Shown here: positions 53,250-64,000 of the stretch, piece by piece
How the letters are laid out: each line of letters starts with the position of its first letter
How positions within the stretch are numbered: position 1 is the first letter of the stretch
Source: Tricholomella constricta
Lineage: Eukaryota > Basidiomycota > Agaricomycetes > Agaricales > Lyophyllaceae
Assembly (NCBI GenBank): GCA_013368375.1
Contig: JAACJP010000031.1
Span: 186,001-250,000 of the forward strand
DNA: 64,000 nt
Reading direction: 5' to 3'
The notes under the pieces: generated by a model
Database searches by the model: none
Seen by the model: only the letters and a program-made list of their open reading frames with translations
Told to the model about the DNA's origin: nothing
Program-made: the position numbers and the translations under genes

Positions 53250-53932
53250 TGGGGGCCTTAGGGGATTTGATACGAGAGCGTTGCTGCGAGGAGGTCTATC
53301 GATAGAAAGGAGGCGCGATTGGATAATGGGCGCCGAGAGTGATAAACTGGAATAAGAACACTATTAAATACAGCAGTGGAGATTTGTTGGCTGCCGGGGC
53401 CCATGACCTGTCAGGTTTCGACAAGAAGGTAAAGAGCTACCTACGAGAGGAACGAAACGAGACGTAATATGGTGGCGGCGTATTTATAATTAGAATCGAG
53501 CCTACAGGCTGAAGGGGGAAGAGGTGGGATAGTTCGAAAGAAACGCCGTGAGAAATATTTTACCCTCATTTAGGTCACTTTCCACCAAACGCGTTTACAT
53601 TTCCAAACGTCTTGATCACAGCCATGGACATCTCATGCAATACTTATGCTTCGTTTTGTGTCAGACAGAATCCTGAAATTCTTGAATGAAGAGTCATTGA
53701 CTTCATTGCCCCGAGTTCAGCCACTGCTGTGCTCCCGAAGGGGTTCTGCACCAAGAACATCGCAGGATGGCCACTACATCATGGACTTCAGCGCTATCAC
53801 ATATACCGGCCGGCGTGATTGGCGCCCAAGTCGAGCATCAGGTGACAACTTCTTATCACCCGTCTGCCTTGACATGAACCATGATGCTAAAGTCAGTTCC
53901 TGTATCATCCATCCTTTTGAATCGCTAACGGT
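53250..53932. other. Spacer and probable 5' part of the hendecad-repeat gene
   Basis: From 53781 an ATG frame (MDFSAITYTGRRDWRPSRAS) runs through a likely intron (GTCAGT at 53892 to CAG at 53940) into AIILPLEDTSSQLSEIIGRP. It then meets a stop, while the hendecad frame lies one base over. It is probably the original 5' end, separated by a frame change. Confidence 0.4.
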
Positions 53933-56489
53933 GTGTTCAGGCAATCATTTTACCTCTTGAAGATACCAGCTCGCAATTATCAGAAATCATCGGACGACCA
54001 CAAGGCCCGCTACGCCTTATCTGAAGGGAAACGGAACGATACTTTTCGCAGCAGTCTCCGTGAGTTTCAGAGGGAATTTGCAGAGGAAGAGAGGATTCAG
54101 GCAGTGGGTGAACGAGCGCGGGGAGAGGAGTTTGACAAAACGTTGAATGGATTCAGCGCCTCGTTTGAGGCGAACCAACAACGTCGGGATAGATCATTCC
54201 TGGAGGCTGATGTGCGACAGGAGGAGATTTTCCAGAAAAATGAGGCAGCACGGGAGGCAGTATTTTCGGAGGGACAAAGAAGTCGTGAAGCTGCTTTCAA
54301 GAACGACCAGGAAATGCAGGGCAGGCATTCAGAGTGGCACGGCGCCGCTCGAACGACGCTCCTTCTACAAGGCCGTCAGAGCAGGAAGGATGCTTGCGCC
54401 GCAATCGATGCAGCCCTTGTAGATCAGTTCAACAAACTCTTGAGGACTCAGGAAGAGTCTTTTGTTTCCAAAGAGCGTCAAAGGGACGATATTTTCAGGA
54501 AAATAGTAGTAAGGAATGACACTGTTTGTTTCGCACCGCGCTGCTAAATCAATTTTCTGACAGTTGGACCATGAAAAGAGCGTCATGCGTACGACGTCAA
54601 TCACGAATGGTACCGAAGCTGTTGGTGGGCGAAAGACTCGATTCCCAGAACCTACGATATACAGACCTGTCACTGTTATTCGCACACGGAGTAGTTCACG
54701 TAGAAGAAGCCGCACCCCTTCAATACGCCTGCAATCACGTCACTCCTCACGTAGCAGGAGTTACACCCCTCCAAGGCTCCAGCAATTGCGTCCTTCGACC
54801 GTCAACAGTTCACCGCTCGTTTTTCCTCAACCTACAATCGTCGTGCCACATCAGCCACGAACACCTTCTTCTGTCACATCTATTGACCCAGAGGAAGCTC
54901 CTTTACCTTCCGTGCCTGATGCCTCTCAACCTCGAACACCTTCTTCTGTCACATCTATTGACCCAGAGGAAGCTCCTTTACCTTCCGTGCCTGATGCCTC
55001 TCAACCTCGAACTACCTTGGATGGTAAGATAGGCGACAGCTCTGGCCGGCCACGCACCATCAAGGACCCTTTTGCAAAACAGTTTGTGAGCGCACAACAG
55101 GAGCGTCAGCAAGCCTTTCTGGACGAAGAAAAACACAGAGAGAACGTGTTCCAAGCAGCAGAGGCTGCGCGAGAGGCGGCAGAGACTGACAGAACTGAAG
55201 TTTCCGGACAGAAGGAAAGCGACCGGGTCTCGAGAATCCAGGCCATGTTTGATGCCCAGGGTGAAAACTTTCGGGAAAGGGAGGTTGCGCGCAGGGAGGG
55301 GGACAAGCGAAGGAGCGAAGCGTTCGACGCCACGCAACAACGCCAGTCCCATGCCTTCGATACATTCATGTCGCAGATCGAAAAACAGTACGAAGCGGAG
55401 GGCAGCCTGGAAGACGACCTCCTCAATCACATGAAAGGTATCACGGAGTCGCTCAGCAAACGGCAGGTTGCGATGCTGGATGCGGCGAGGGAAGATCGGT
55501 CGAAGCGCTTCTTCGACGCACAGCGCCGTCGTGACGAGGCTCTTGGTGTGTCGAAACCAGTATCTTATAGTCCTCCAAGCCGGAGCCCGAGCTATCCTCC
55601 ACATCCAATTGGGATGTCAATGCCCCCTCCTATAGTCAGTATTTCTTATTCTTCCGGTTTGTATAACCTGATCATCTTGTTTACTATTAGATAATGGACG
55701 GGATGGAAAGGACTCGGAGCAGCAGCTCACGTTCCTATCTTCCTATTCGCGATCGAAGACGTCGTTCGTTCTCGCCCGCAGTCGGTTTCGTGAGTTTCCT
55801 AAGGCTTTGATGATGTCTTTGAATGTTACTCACCCGTTCCGAAGGGCCCGGCTGCATTGTTCAGGGGTGCTAACGTTCAGGATTCGCTTCCAGTCCCCAA
55901 ACTTGATGATACCACTGCGGAAGAACTGCGCCAGGAGTTGACATTTCAGGACTTGCAGCGGCGGCGGCAGCTCATATTCGAGAGGTCACAGGCTCATCGT
56001 GAAGAGGCGTTTGAGACGGACATGCAGAAACGCCGGCATGTCTTCAGCATTAACGAAGCACGACGCCAAGCCGAATTTGAGAAGATCCAGCGCACCCGCA
56101 AGACAGCGTTCGAAGATAATGAAAACCGTCGTGAGGACACTTTCAAGGAGTCCCTACGGCAACAGGAGACCGAATTTCGGACTGCTGAAAGAGCCCGAGA
56201 GGCCGACTTTCATCAGAATGAACGTGCGAGAGACCAGGCATTCAGAGAAGCCCAGGAAGAGAGGGCTGCAAGGTTCTATGAAAAGCAGCAGGATTTGCAG
56301 AAGAGATGCTTCAGGGCTGAGCAGAGGCGGTCCGCGGAGCTGGAGGCTTGGGGGTCGGCGTTGCTGCAGACTAGGCAGCGCGAGCAGCAGGAGATGCAGA
56401 GGATCGAGGAGGAGGCTTTCGAGGATGCGTTCAAGTGGTCGCTCGGGACCCATGTGTTGAAAAACAAGGGGGTTTTCATGGATGCTTAA
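53933..56489 (+). CDS. Uncharacterised hendecad (11-residue) F-repeat coiled-coil protein with RS-rich linker
   Basis: No known family. Exons 53933-54505, 54564 to about 55634, about 55692-55790 and 55844-56489 join in phase 0. Three helical blocks repeat a unit of exactly 11 residues with a phenylalanine at one position and arginines around it: e.g. F(SINEARRQAE)F(EKIQRTRKTA)F, and FHQNERARDQAF. The last block has at least eight strict units. Linkers are S/R/P-rich (RTRSSSRRRSRTPSIRLQS; RDRRRRSFSPAVGF) with a duplicated 25-residue unit. An 11-residue period suits a straight or right-handed coiled coil; the RS-type linkers suggest phosphorylation. No ATG exists in this frame upstream, so the true start is uncertain (see 53250-53932). 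Confidence 0.65.
54858..55007 (+). repeat. 75-bp perfect coding tandem repeat
   Basis: Two identical 75-bp units (54858-54932, 54933-55007), each encoding 25 residues starting RTPSSVTSIDPEEAPLPS. A third unit begins (RTT) and stops. Recent in-frame slippage. Confidence 0.9.
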
Positions 56490-57607
56490 AATCATTGACG
56501 TACTATCCGTACCAACAGGCTTTCAGACCGACACACGAGCGGGCTCGCGCGACGACAGGGGTATTCCCCACGTCGGGATGCGCTCGTAGCTTGTGGAGAT
56601 CTCAACCGCAGCCAAATTCCCGATCACATGCATATCCTCGCACCGGAGGCCAATCGATGTCCCTTACAAATGACCTATTGCAGTGAATCAGACTACCCTT
56701 CAGTTTCAAGTAGATATTCGAGAACGTTATTCGCCCATCGAACACTCGGTGCACTTTTGAAGCGGAAGAAACCTGCAGCCATCATTCAAGTCAATGCACG
56801 TTCGGAAAGCGCTTCGAAGCAGCCCAGGATTAACACCGATAGGCTTTCACCTCCGAGAAAGACGCAAGGGAGAGCCGCTCTGAAGATCTAAGTACCAGAG
56901 GGAGATAGCTTTCGATTCAAAATGCAGCTTGATGATGTCGGAGCACGAGCAGAGTTTTCGAGGGCATGAACAATCGCGGGGTGAGAATGAGAATTGATAT
57001 TGCCGCCAGTTCTACGTGGTCCAAGGACTTCGATCCCAGATAATTGGGGTTCGCTCCGCAAATCCAGAAGCAATAGCACAGAAAACGCTGGAGACGGTTA
57101 TTGTTTCGTCTGTGTAGCGCACTGTTTTTGCAAGTCTGGTCGCACGGCAAGGACGCCTTCTCCACGCGGCACGGAAAAATAGAGCACTCGCTGTATTGTA
57201 TCGCCATTGGAGGAAAAGACCTTAGAAGATGCTCCACTCCGAGTCTACAAAGATAATCTTTGACGGGAACATTCTGAATGGGCCAGTCAACTAGACGCGT
57301 TCAATGTTCGAACAAGATTGAGTTTGACATCCTCACTCAAAGTATGAACTCCGGAGCCTTTTTCTTGGATGATAGAGAAGAAGGCATCCTCCCCCAGTGT
57401 CGCCGCCTATCATAAGTTTAAGTTCTGCAGCTTCTGCTGAGAATGTCCACGAATCACAATGTATATGTCAGCCCTGAATATTCTCTTCAAGTGGATTACA
57501 CGATCCACTTCCCGTCCCTGGCGTAGACGAGAAACCGCACTCTCACGAACTACATCTTTTTGAAAAATTTCAAACTCAACTTTGATGTCACGTATGTAGA
57601 ACGGGCC

Positions 57608-58281
57608 AGGACCCTCCCTTATGCAGAGCTATGTCCGATTAATTTTGAGCTGTTTTTGCCCATTTTTGTCGGACGATTTTGGGCCATTTTCGATGCATAA
57701 AAATCGGAACCTTGAAATTTTTCCCATTTTCGTACGCATGCCCCATCGGACATCTCAAAAATGATGAATTGTATGTATAACGACAAAAAGACATGTAATT
57801 GCAGAGATAACAGTGCATACGAGACACAAGGGGTATTGAGGAGTATATGGTGCAGTTTTACAGAGCCAGGAAAGCAATAGAAGTGGAGAAATTTTGAAAA
57901 CTAATCTGTCTCGACATCATCAAGTCGACCCGAATAGGAAGGAAGGACGCTGGTTCCGCCGAACTTTGAAGCAATCGCATCCGAGGTTCAGTTTGACCAG
58001 TTGCGTGCACCATGCCTCCGTTTGGTCTCATCTGGGCTCCCCAAAAAAAATTTCAGCAGAGAACCTACCATTTAAATGACCGGGTGCCTTCCCCCCAGGG
58101 CTAATTCTGTACGCATAATAAAGATACATTGCTACCGACCAGACCCAAATCGGCTCATGAAAATCGGAGATTGTCTAAGTTTCTGGCAAGTTTGTACGCA
58201 TAAAAATCGGGGGTAAGCGACATTTCAGGCCGTTTTTCGTCGCATAAAAATGGAACATTGGTCAGCATAAGGGAGGGTCCT
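57608..58281. mobile_element. 674-bp non-autonomous TIR transposon
   Basis: Terminal inverted repeats AGGACCCTCCCTTATGC (57608) and its complement (ending 58281) are flanked by the exact 8-bp duplication AACGGGCC (57600-57607 and 58282-58289). Inside, both ends carry several copies of a GCATAAAAATCGG-like subterminal motif in both orientations (near 57697, 58121, 58198, 58242). No coding capacity. An 8-bp duplication occurs in hAT, P and KDZ/Zisupton-type elements; the tip does not fit the hAT YARNG rule, so I leave the superfamily open. Confidence 0.85.
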
Positions 58282-58335
58282 AACGGGCCCCGCTTTTGCC
58301 CCGCTTGTTCTTTTTTGGGACCGCTGCGGGTAATA

Positions 58336-58356
58336 CATCCATCCATCCATCCATCC
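58336..58356 (+). repeat. (CATC)5 microsatellite
   Basis: Perfect CATCC/ATCC tetranucleotide run about 50 bp right of the TIR element. Confidence 0.85.
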
Positions 58357-58700
58357 AACGAGATGCGCAAGATCAGTGTCCAGCAATGGCAAATATGTTG
58401 TCTCAGTGTTCTCTCTCAACGAGTCAAAGCGGCAAAAGAATTTCGAGGTATTTGAGAGAGGACTAAAAGGTAGCTTCGACGAGAAGGAAGATGTCCGTGA
58501 AGTTGAATTCAGGAAATTCGGGTAGTGCGAGAAAGGAAATTCAGGGAAGCTGGGGAACAAAGAGAGATTACAGCTCGGCATCAATCATGACCAGTAACTT
58601 TTTCATAGGCACGCGATTTCTTTCACCATTCACACCTCAGTGTACGCCACTCTCCTATCCGTATCGTCAATATATATCTAGATATTCCATTGCCATAAAC

Positions 58701-59446
58701 CTACCTTTCTTCACTGCACTCACGGCATGACGGACTGCCCATATAGAACAAGAACGCGACGCAGGGCGGCATGAAACTGAAGAAGACAGCAGGCATCAGG
58801 ATTGCGGCCACGACCGTTGACTCCGAGAGCCACAGATTGATGCTGATGTGGGTGAAGGTGCAGACGCAACCGCCCATAAAGCACGCGATACAGTGGCGGA
58901 GCATAAAGCTCCATCCGCGTGCGATGCCGAACGCGCGCAGGATGTACGTCTCGCCATGGCCATCGAGGAGCCGCTTATTCAGTTCAGCGAGGTGTGTTTG
59001 ATGGTTGTGGAAGACCTTGCGGGGGTAGCCGTGGCTGCAGGATACGTAAACCTGGCGCGCAGTTGTGGGGAGCGAGGCAACGGCGATGAGGAGGAGGATG
59101 GTGGAGAGCGTCGCGCCGAGGTTCAGTAGGAGGCCGGAGTAGGCGAAGAAGCGGAGAGTCGTGTCGGCTGCTGAAATGTTATTCGGGCGCTCGGGGAGAG
59201 AGCCGAGGAGCTGTGCTTCTGTGCCGGCGAGGAGGGCTGTCTGGAGGGTGTCTGCCGGTGAGGGAGAGGTGTAAGTGGGTGTGCAGATATCTCACCACGA
59301 CCGCCACGGCTTGCAATCTTGGCATCCAGGCATCCATGACCTCTTTGGGAGTTTTGGGAAGCTCATCTGCCGAATATGAGAACAGTGAAACCTCGCTGTT
59401 TATCTTGCTTACAATCTAAAGGAGTCAAAGTGACCTTGGGTGCCAT
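58701..59446 (-). CDS. Uncharacterised multi-pass membrane protein
   Basis: The ATG at 59446 gives MAPKVTLTPLD, then joins over a short intron to ELPKTPKEVMDAWMPRLQAV. A second intron leads to a long exon: DTLQTALLAGTEAQLLGSLP, hydrophobic FFAYSGLLLNLGATLSTILL, a polar loop VSCSHGYPRKVFHNHQTHLA, a charged helix ELNKRLLDGHGETYILRAFG, and two further membrane segments (HCIACFMGGCVCTFTHISIN and VVAAILMPAVFFSFMPPCVA). At least three transmembrane helices. The domain layout resembles small membrane proteins common in Agaricomycetes with no known role. The 3' end is uncertain: a donor (CCGTGAGT) near 58725 may lead to a further exon. Confidence 0.6.
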
Positions 59447-60419
59447 TTGATCGTTATGTATGGGCAGAATAAATCTGGGGTTGTGAGCTATAGTGAGGGC
59501 GGTTGGGGACTCCAGGCGTTGGCATCGTTTGTCAAGGTACAACAGCACCGTGACTTGTTGAGCGCTAATCAAAGGTGGTGGCTGTACTCGTGCGATTGTC
59601 CGTATCCGATGGAGATCAGTCCAAACTTACTCACTATCTCTGTCGGCGCGAATTGACTGGAATCAAAGCTACAGTACGATTCGCAGTGCGATATCTCGAA
59701 ATCAAGAGGAAATCACCCAGATGATAGATTACTCAGTCGCTGGATTGCCGAGATTTTTGAGTCATGGGGAATAGGACGCGTGATTGAAACATAAATAAGA
59801 AGGCCGCGGAGCTAGAAACTTTGCATCTGGCTGTCATTCAGCAGCTGAAAGAAGGAAACTTGGAGGGTCTGCCTGCCGCCGAAGTTCAGCTTCTCTCCAC
59901 GTACAAAGGTTTAGGTCAGAGCTAGTACTGTGCACGATGGAGGCATGCGGAGGCGATAGATCGCCTGATTGAGTCAGGTCCTCGCTGCAAGTAGCACAGG
60001 ATCAGATATTTTTCTTGTTTCTTGTGCAGTGTGGGCTATGTCGTCGAAAGTGATCGCGTCGGGGATCCGGGGTCGCGTGACAGGAGCTGCCGATAAAGAC
60101 TATGAGAGGCTCTGAAGTGTATGGCTTCGTGCTGGGAAAGACCTCGAGCGATGAAGCCGCACACACGCGCTAAAGGCGTGTCAAGTCGGGTGGTTGCTGC
60201 GATACGGGGATATTGGTGGAGATCCCGAATTACGCGTCGCCACCGGAAACAAACACAACCACATAGGATCCCTTTAAGTAGGCAAGCCATATGAGGAGGG
60301 TAATCCCATTCTGGGGCAGCTACGCAAGCTCCCTTGTTTCCTCCTAACTACCACACTCCCTCTTCCCCACCCGTTCTCTCCACTACTCTATCAAGGACCG
60401 CTCGTATCCTTGCACATCG
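59447..60419. other. Divergent promoter region, membrane protein / fungalysin
   Basis: 973 bp without a supported gene. The right 300 bp is the fungalysin promoter, with CT-rich sequence just before the ATG. Confidence 0.5.
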
Positions 60420-63269
60420 ATGCGCTGTTTACTCACCGCATCGCTCGTTGTCGCCGGACTCGCTGGCAATGCTCTAGGTCACCGGAACAAGAACAACACC
60501 CCAGTCCGGCGTCGCAAGACCCTCGGCTTTGGACCTGATCATCCTCATGCCGTGTTCCACTCGAGTCCTTACCAGATTCAGACCAATGGCTTCGTGCCAA
60601 TGAGCGCCGACGTTGACCCCTTTGAGGTCGCGGACCGCTTCGTCAAGGACATTCTCGGCACTAAGCTCACTCAGTCCATGTCGTATAAGATCCGCAAGGA
60701 CTCCTACACGGACTCGAATACTGGGGTCACCCATGTCTATGTCCGCCAGGTAGTCAATGGGCTGGAGGTTGCCGATGGCGACATGAACATCAACATTAAA
60801 GATGGGATGGTTTTGTCTTACGGGAGCTCGGTATGTGTTATTTTCCCTCAATGGTCATGCACCCTACTCAATCATCGTTCGTAACAATAGTTCTACGACG
60901 GAGTCCTTCCGCATCAGGTCGGAAATGTCGATATCTCATTAATGAGCGACCCACATCGTGATTACTGCGAGGTCTTGCGTCGCGCCAGCACATCATCACG
61001 ATCCTATGGGAATCAAGTAACGTTCAACGACCCTCACGTTGCTGAAGTCGGCGAGCTCTCTCATCTTCACACATCAAACTGTCGCTTCCAGAACCTGCCC
61101 TACAAGCTCCCAAGCGCCTTCCAATCTGGGGATGATATGGCTGACTTTCGCCCAGCTCTCCTTCAGTTCATGGTTGCGGCCACACCCAAGGATGAGGTCG
61201 TGGAAGACATCCTCGGGAACTTCGACAAACATATGAATGAGATGTCCATCGAGGCACCCACTGGACATTTCGCGCCTACTGATGAGCCTGCCGAGTTGCT
61301 CGTCAGTAATGTCCCGGACGCTGTCAACCCCGTCAAGGCCAGACTGGCCTATATCCAAGTGCCGAGCAAGAAAGATGGTGCTACCCATCTCACCGTCGTC
61401 TGGAAGGTCAGAATATACATTCCTTTACGTGACGTCATGCTAATTTTGAGCCCCCTAAAATAGTTTGAAGTTGAGATGCAGGACAACTGGTATGAGGCTG
61501 CCGTCTCCGCTACTGCGCCGCACCGCATTATCTCCGTCGTTGACTGGGCTTCCGATGCGCCTCTTCCTACGGATCCCGAGACCCAAGAACCGGCAACATA
61601 CAACGTCTTCGCATGGGGTATCAACGATCCTGCAGAAGGCAGTCGCTCTGTGAACAAGGAGAACTTTGACAGTCTCGCGTCTCCTGTTGGATGGCACGCG
61701 ATTCCATACGTCAACGACCCGTCCCTCAAGGGCGTGCGCTGGAACAAGAAGAAGGGCTTTTGGAGAAACACCACTACTACCTGGGGTAACAATGTCTGTA
61801 TCAATGTTCGGTGTTTCTTGAAATTTCCTGCTAATCCTGTCCCTCTAGGTCTTCGCTCAGGAGAATTGGGAGGGCCAGAACGCTTACATCGACAACTACC
61901 GTCCTGACGCTGGTCAGGCCAAGGTCTTTGATTACAAGTACAAGCCCAAGGTCACGGACAACACCGACGCTCAGGCGGAAGCCGAGAAGTATATCAACGC
62001 GACCGTTACCCAGCTCTTTTACACCACGAACATGGTCCATGATCTGTATTACCGGTGCGCACTGTTCAACTCTTGTTAATCAGCCTTCTGACTATACATC
62101 GACGATAGCTACGGTTTCGACGAAGTCTCAGGCAACTTCCAACAGTACAACTTCGGCCGTGGCGGAGCAGAGAATGACGCTGTCATCGCTAACGCTCAGG
62201 ATGGTTCCGGATACAACAACGCCAACTTTATGACCCCACCCGATGGGCAGAACGGCCGCATGCGCATGTACTTGTGGAACACCGCCATCCCCTACAGAGA
62301 TGGCGATTTCGAGGCCGGTATCGTCATTCACGAACTGAGCCACGGTTTGAGCACTCGACTGACCGGTGGTCCCGCCAACTCGGGATGCCTCGGATGGGGC
62401 GAGAGTGGGGGAATGGGTGAGGGTTGGGGAGGTGCGTTTTTCGCAACACTATTACCAAATCACAGCGCTAATCCTATCCATTTTGATAGACTTCTTGGCT
62501 ACCACCATCCGTAGCACGAGCAACTACTCCGACTACGCTATGGGCGCCTGGGCCGCCAACCAGGGGCGTGGTATCCGCAATTACATCTACTCTTTGGTGC
62601 GTTTGCGAACTCCTGTTTCCCGTTGCATCGGGCCAACTCACGTATCAACAATTTCTCTAGAATGAGACCGTCAACCCTTCGACTTATAAGACCCTTGACA
62701 AGCCTGGCTACTGGGGTGTCCACGCCATCGGTGAAGTCTGGGCCGAGATCCTCTGGGTCGTCTCTCAAGGTCTGATCAAGAAGCACGGATACTCTGATGA
62801 CCTCTTCCCGCCTAAACCTGAAGCCGATGGCACCATCCCCACCGGCGACTTCTACCGCCCTTCTGCTGGCAAGAAGCCCCTCATCCCCAAGCACGGCAAC
62901 TCACTCTCAGTCCAGTAAGTTGCCCTTGTCTATGATGATGATGTGTCAAGAAGTCTGACGTGATGCACGCGTAGACTTGTGTTAAACGGCATGAAGCTCC
63001 AATCCTGTCGCCCGTCGTTCTTCGATGCTCGTGACGCGATCATCCAAGCCGACCAAATCCTTACTGGTGGCGAGAATTTCTGCACCCTGTGGGAGGGCTT
63101 CTCATCCCGTGGACTGGGCCCCGATGCCAAGGTTGAGGGCCGCACGCCATGGGGTGGAGGAATTCGGACCAACGTGAGTCATTGCCATATATTTGTTCTT
63201 GTACGCCCGTGCTGATAGTTGCTACGTCTGCAGGGCTACACCGTGCCCCTTGCCTGCAGGGAGGCATAA
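60420..63269 (+). CDS. Fungalysin, secreted metalloprotease of family M36
   Basis: Extracellular zinc endopeptidase made as a pre-pro-enzyme. The ATG at 60420 opens a signal peptide ([20 protein letters not shown]). A propeptide (FTP-like) follows: [40 protein letters not shown]. Exon 2 (60891 to about 61407) continues the prodomain with [20 protein letters not shown]. The mature domain has [40 protein letters not shown], then the zinc site HELSH (62329-62343) followed by [20 protein letters not shown] and SGGMGEGWG, the third-ligand glutamate region. The C-terminal exons show [40 protein letters not shown] and [20 protein letters not shown], ending VPLACREA and TAA. About eight introns. Full-length, all catalytic residues seen. 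Confidence 0.95.
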
Positions 63270-64000
63270 GCCATTTCGTTGTCGAATTGCTTTGCTGTCG
63301 GACCTTTAGTTTATAGAGGTACACGTCGCTGCGTGCTATATCTATACCCCACTTTCGGGTTGTACTATCTGTTTTATAAATGTGTTCATACGTTGGATCT
63401 TGGTTACTATACATCAACTATAAATCGTTTCAACGGAGTTGCAGGACCTGTTGAAGACACTGCATTGACCCATCCGTGATGAGATAAATGAACAGAAACT
63501 TGAGCCGAAAGCTCCCAGCGTTGTTTTGATTGTGATTGTTTGCAATGCCTGGTTATCCGCTCGCGCGTGGGGCCAGCCACCACAAGCATGAACCTTCTGC
63601 AAACCCTAACAGAGACTTTTGTAGATTATTGTGTTCCCATCTGTCGCGCTGGGCCTCGAGCAATGCATAGGGAGCTTCATGATCGTTAAGGCTGGGCATC
63701 AAATTCTTTGGATTCTGCCTGAGGGCTTCGACAGGGAAAACGACTCTCTGTATGCATGTTCAGGCCATTGCATAATCTCGCATTTGCAGAGCACACAAAA
63801 AAATCGTAGGCGACGATAGAACGACTTCCAGGAAGCAATGTAGTCTTTCTATCATGGGATCACAGAACTGGCGCCGAGCGGCCAAAGCAGGCAGGCCAAA
63901 GCGTTGTCGCTAAGCTAATCCACGTTGAGCGGAAGGCAGTGTCCAGACAAAGCTGGGGCAAAGCGTTGCTTACACTAGCCTTCTGTTCTTGTTGTTGCTT
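63270..64000. other. Downstream region of fungalysin; no gene seen
   Basis: Probably the fungalysin 3' UTR followed by spacer. Short ORFs only, no repeats or RNA signatures. Confidence 0.45.

Larger units (their letters stand above)
56490..58700. other. 2.2-kb spacer containing a TIR element
   Basis: No gene recognised. Apart from the element at 57608-58281 and a microsatellite at 58336-58356 it is featureless. The 3' end of the membrane-protein gene on the minus strand may extend into the last 100-150 bp. Confidence 0.45.

Noticed and set aside
1..64000. CRISPR arrays, rRNA, telomeric repeats
   Set aside because: Looked for regularly spaced short repeats, rRNA cores and TTAGGG arrays; none seen.

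Overview
The window looks like nuclear DNA of a mushroom-forming basidiomycete (Agaricomycetes). Genes lie on both strands and are split by many short introns of about 50-65 bp with GT...AG ends. There is a eukaryotic tRNA-Ile(AAU). The families present (WSC proteins, a Gti1/Pac2 regulator, pectate lyase PL3, fungalysin M36, an AUR1-type sphingolipid enzyme, divergent TKL-like kinases, Copia retrotransposons) fit wood- or litter-decaying or plant-associated basidiomycetes. I cannot name the species.

Layout. 1-1640: partial multi-WSC secreted protein (-). 3590-5073: WOPR (Gti1/Pac2) transcription factor (+). 5938-6011: tRNA-Ile. 6881-8909: P/S/A-rich protein with a repeated CE.R..G..ASRWA motif (-). 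9376-9735: kinase relic. 10321-12546: nucleolar circularly permuted GTPase NUG1/GNL3 (-, 10 exons). 15959-17260: pectate lyase PL3 (+, 10 exons, one of 11 nt). 17690-20082: two nuclear-looking ORFs in tandem, 4 nt apart (-).

The centre (23250-35408) is a three-level nest. A small host gene is cut at the first bases of its second exon by a hAT-like element (TIR TAGTGATTGTCACGGG, 8-bp target duplication GGTACTTG). That element is split by a Copia retrotransposon (494-bp LTRs, duplication ATTTC). One LTR of this Copia is split by a second, unrelated Copia (376-bp LTRs, duplication CTTGT). All three duplications can be read directly, so the order of events is clear.

The right half is gene-dense: 2-Cys peroxiredoxin (-), TKL-like kinase with an N-terminal frameshift (+), HNH nuclease-domain protein (-), medium-chain dehydrogenase/enoyl reductase (+), S9 prolyl-oligopeptidase-like hydrolase with a GC-AG intron (+), SAP-like/AT-hook protein (-), PHO85/CDK5-type kinase (+), inositol phosphorylceramide synthase AUR1 (-), a class I methyltransferase (+), a repeat protein built on an 11-residue phenylalanine period (+), a 674-bp TIR element with an 8-bp duplication, a multi-pass membrane protein (-), and a fungalysin metalloprotease (+).

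The genes do not form one pathway. They are a mix of housekeeping (NUG1, AUR1, CDK, peroxiredoxin) and accessory secreted or lineage-specific genes (PL3, fungalysin, WSC, kinases, repeat proteins). Several are divergent pairs with short shared promoters (HNH/dehydrogenase 412 bp; AUR1/methyltransferase 366 bp). The best candidates for something undescribed are the hendecad-F repeat protein, the SRWA-repeat protein and the 4-nt-spaced tandem ORFs. I found no CRISPR array, rRNA or prokaryotic-type operon.
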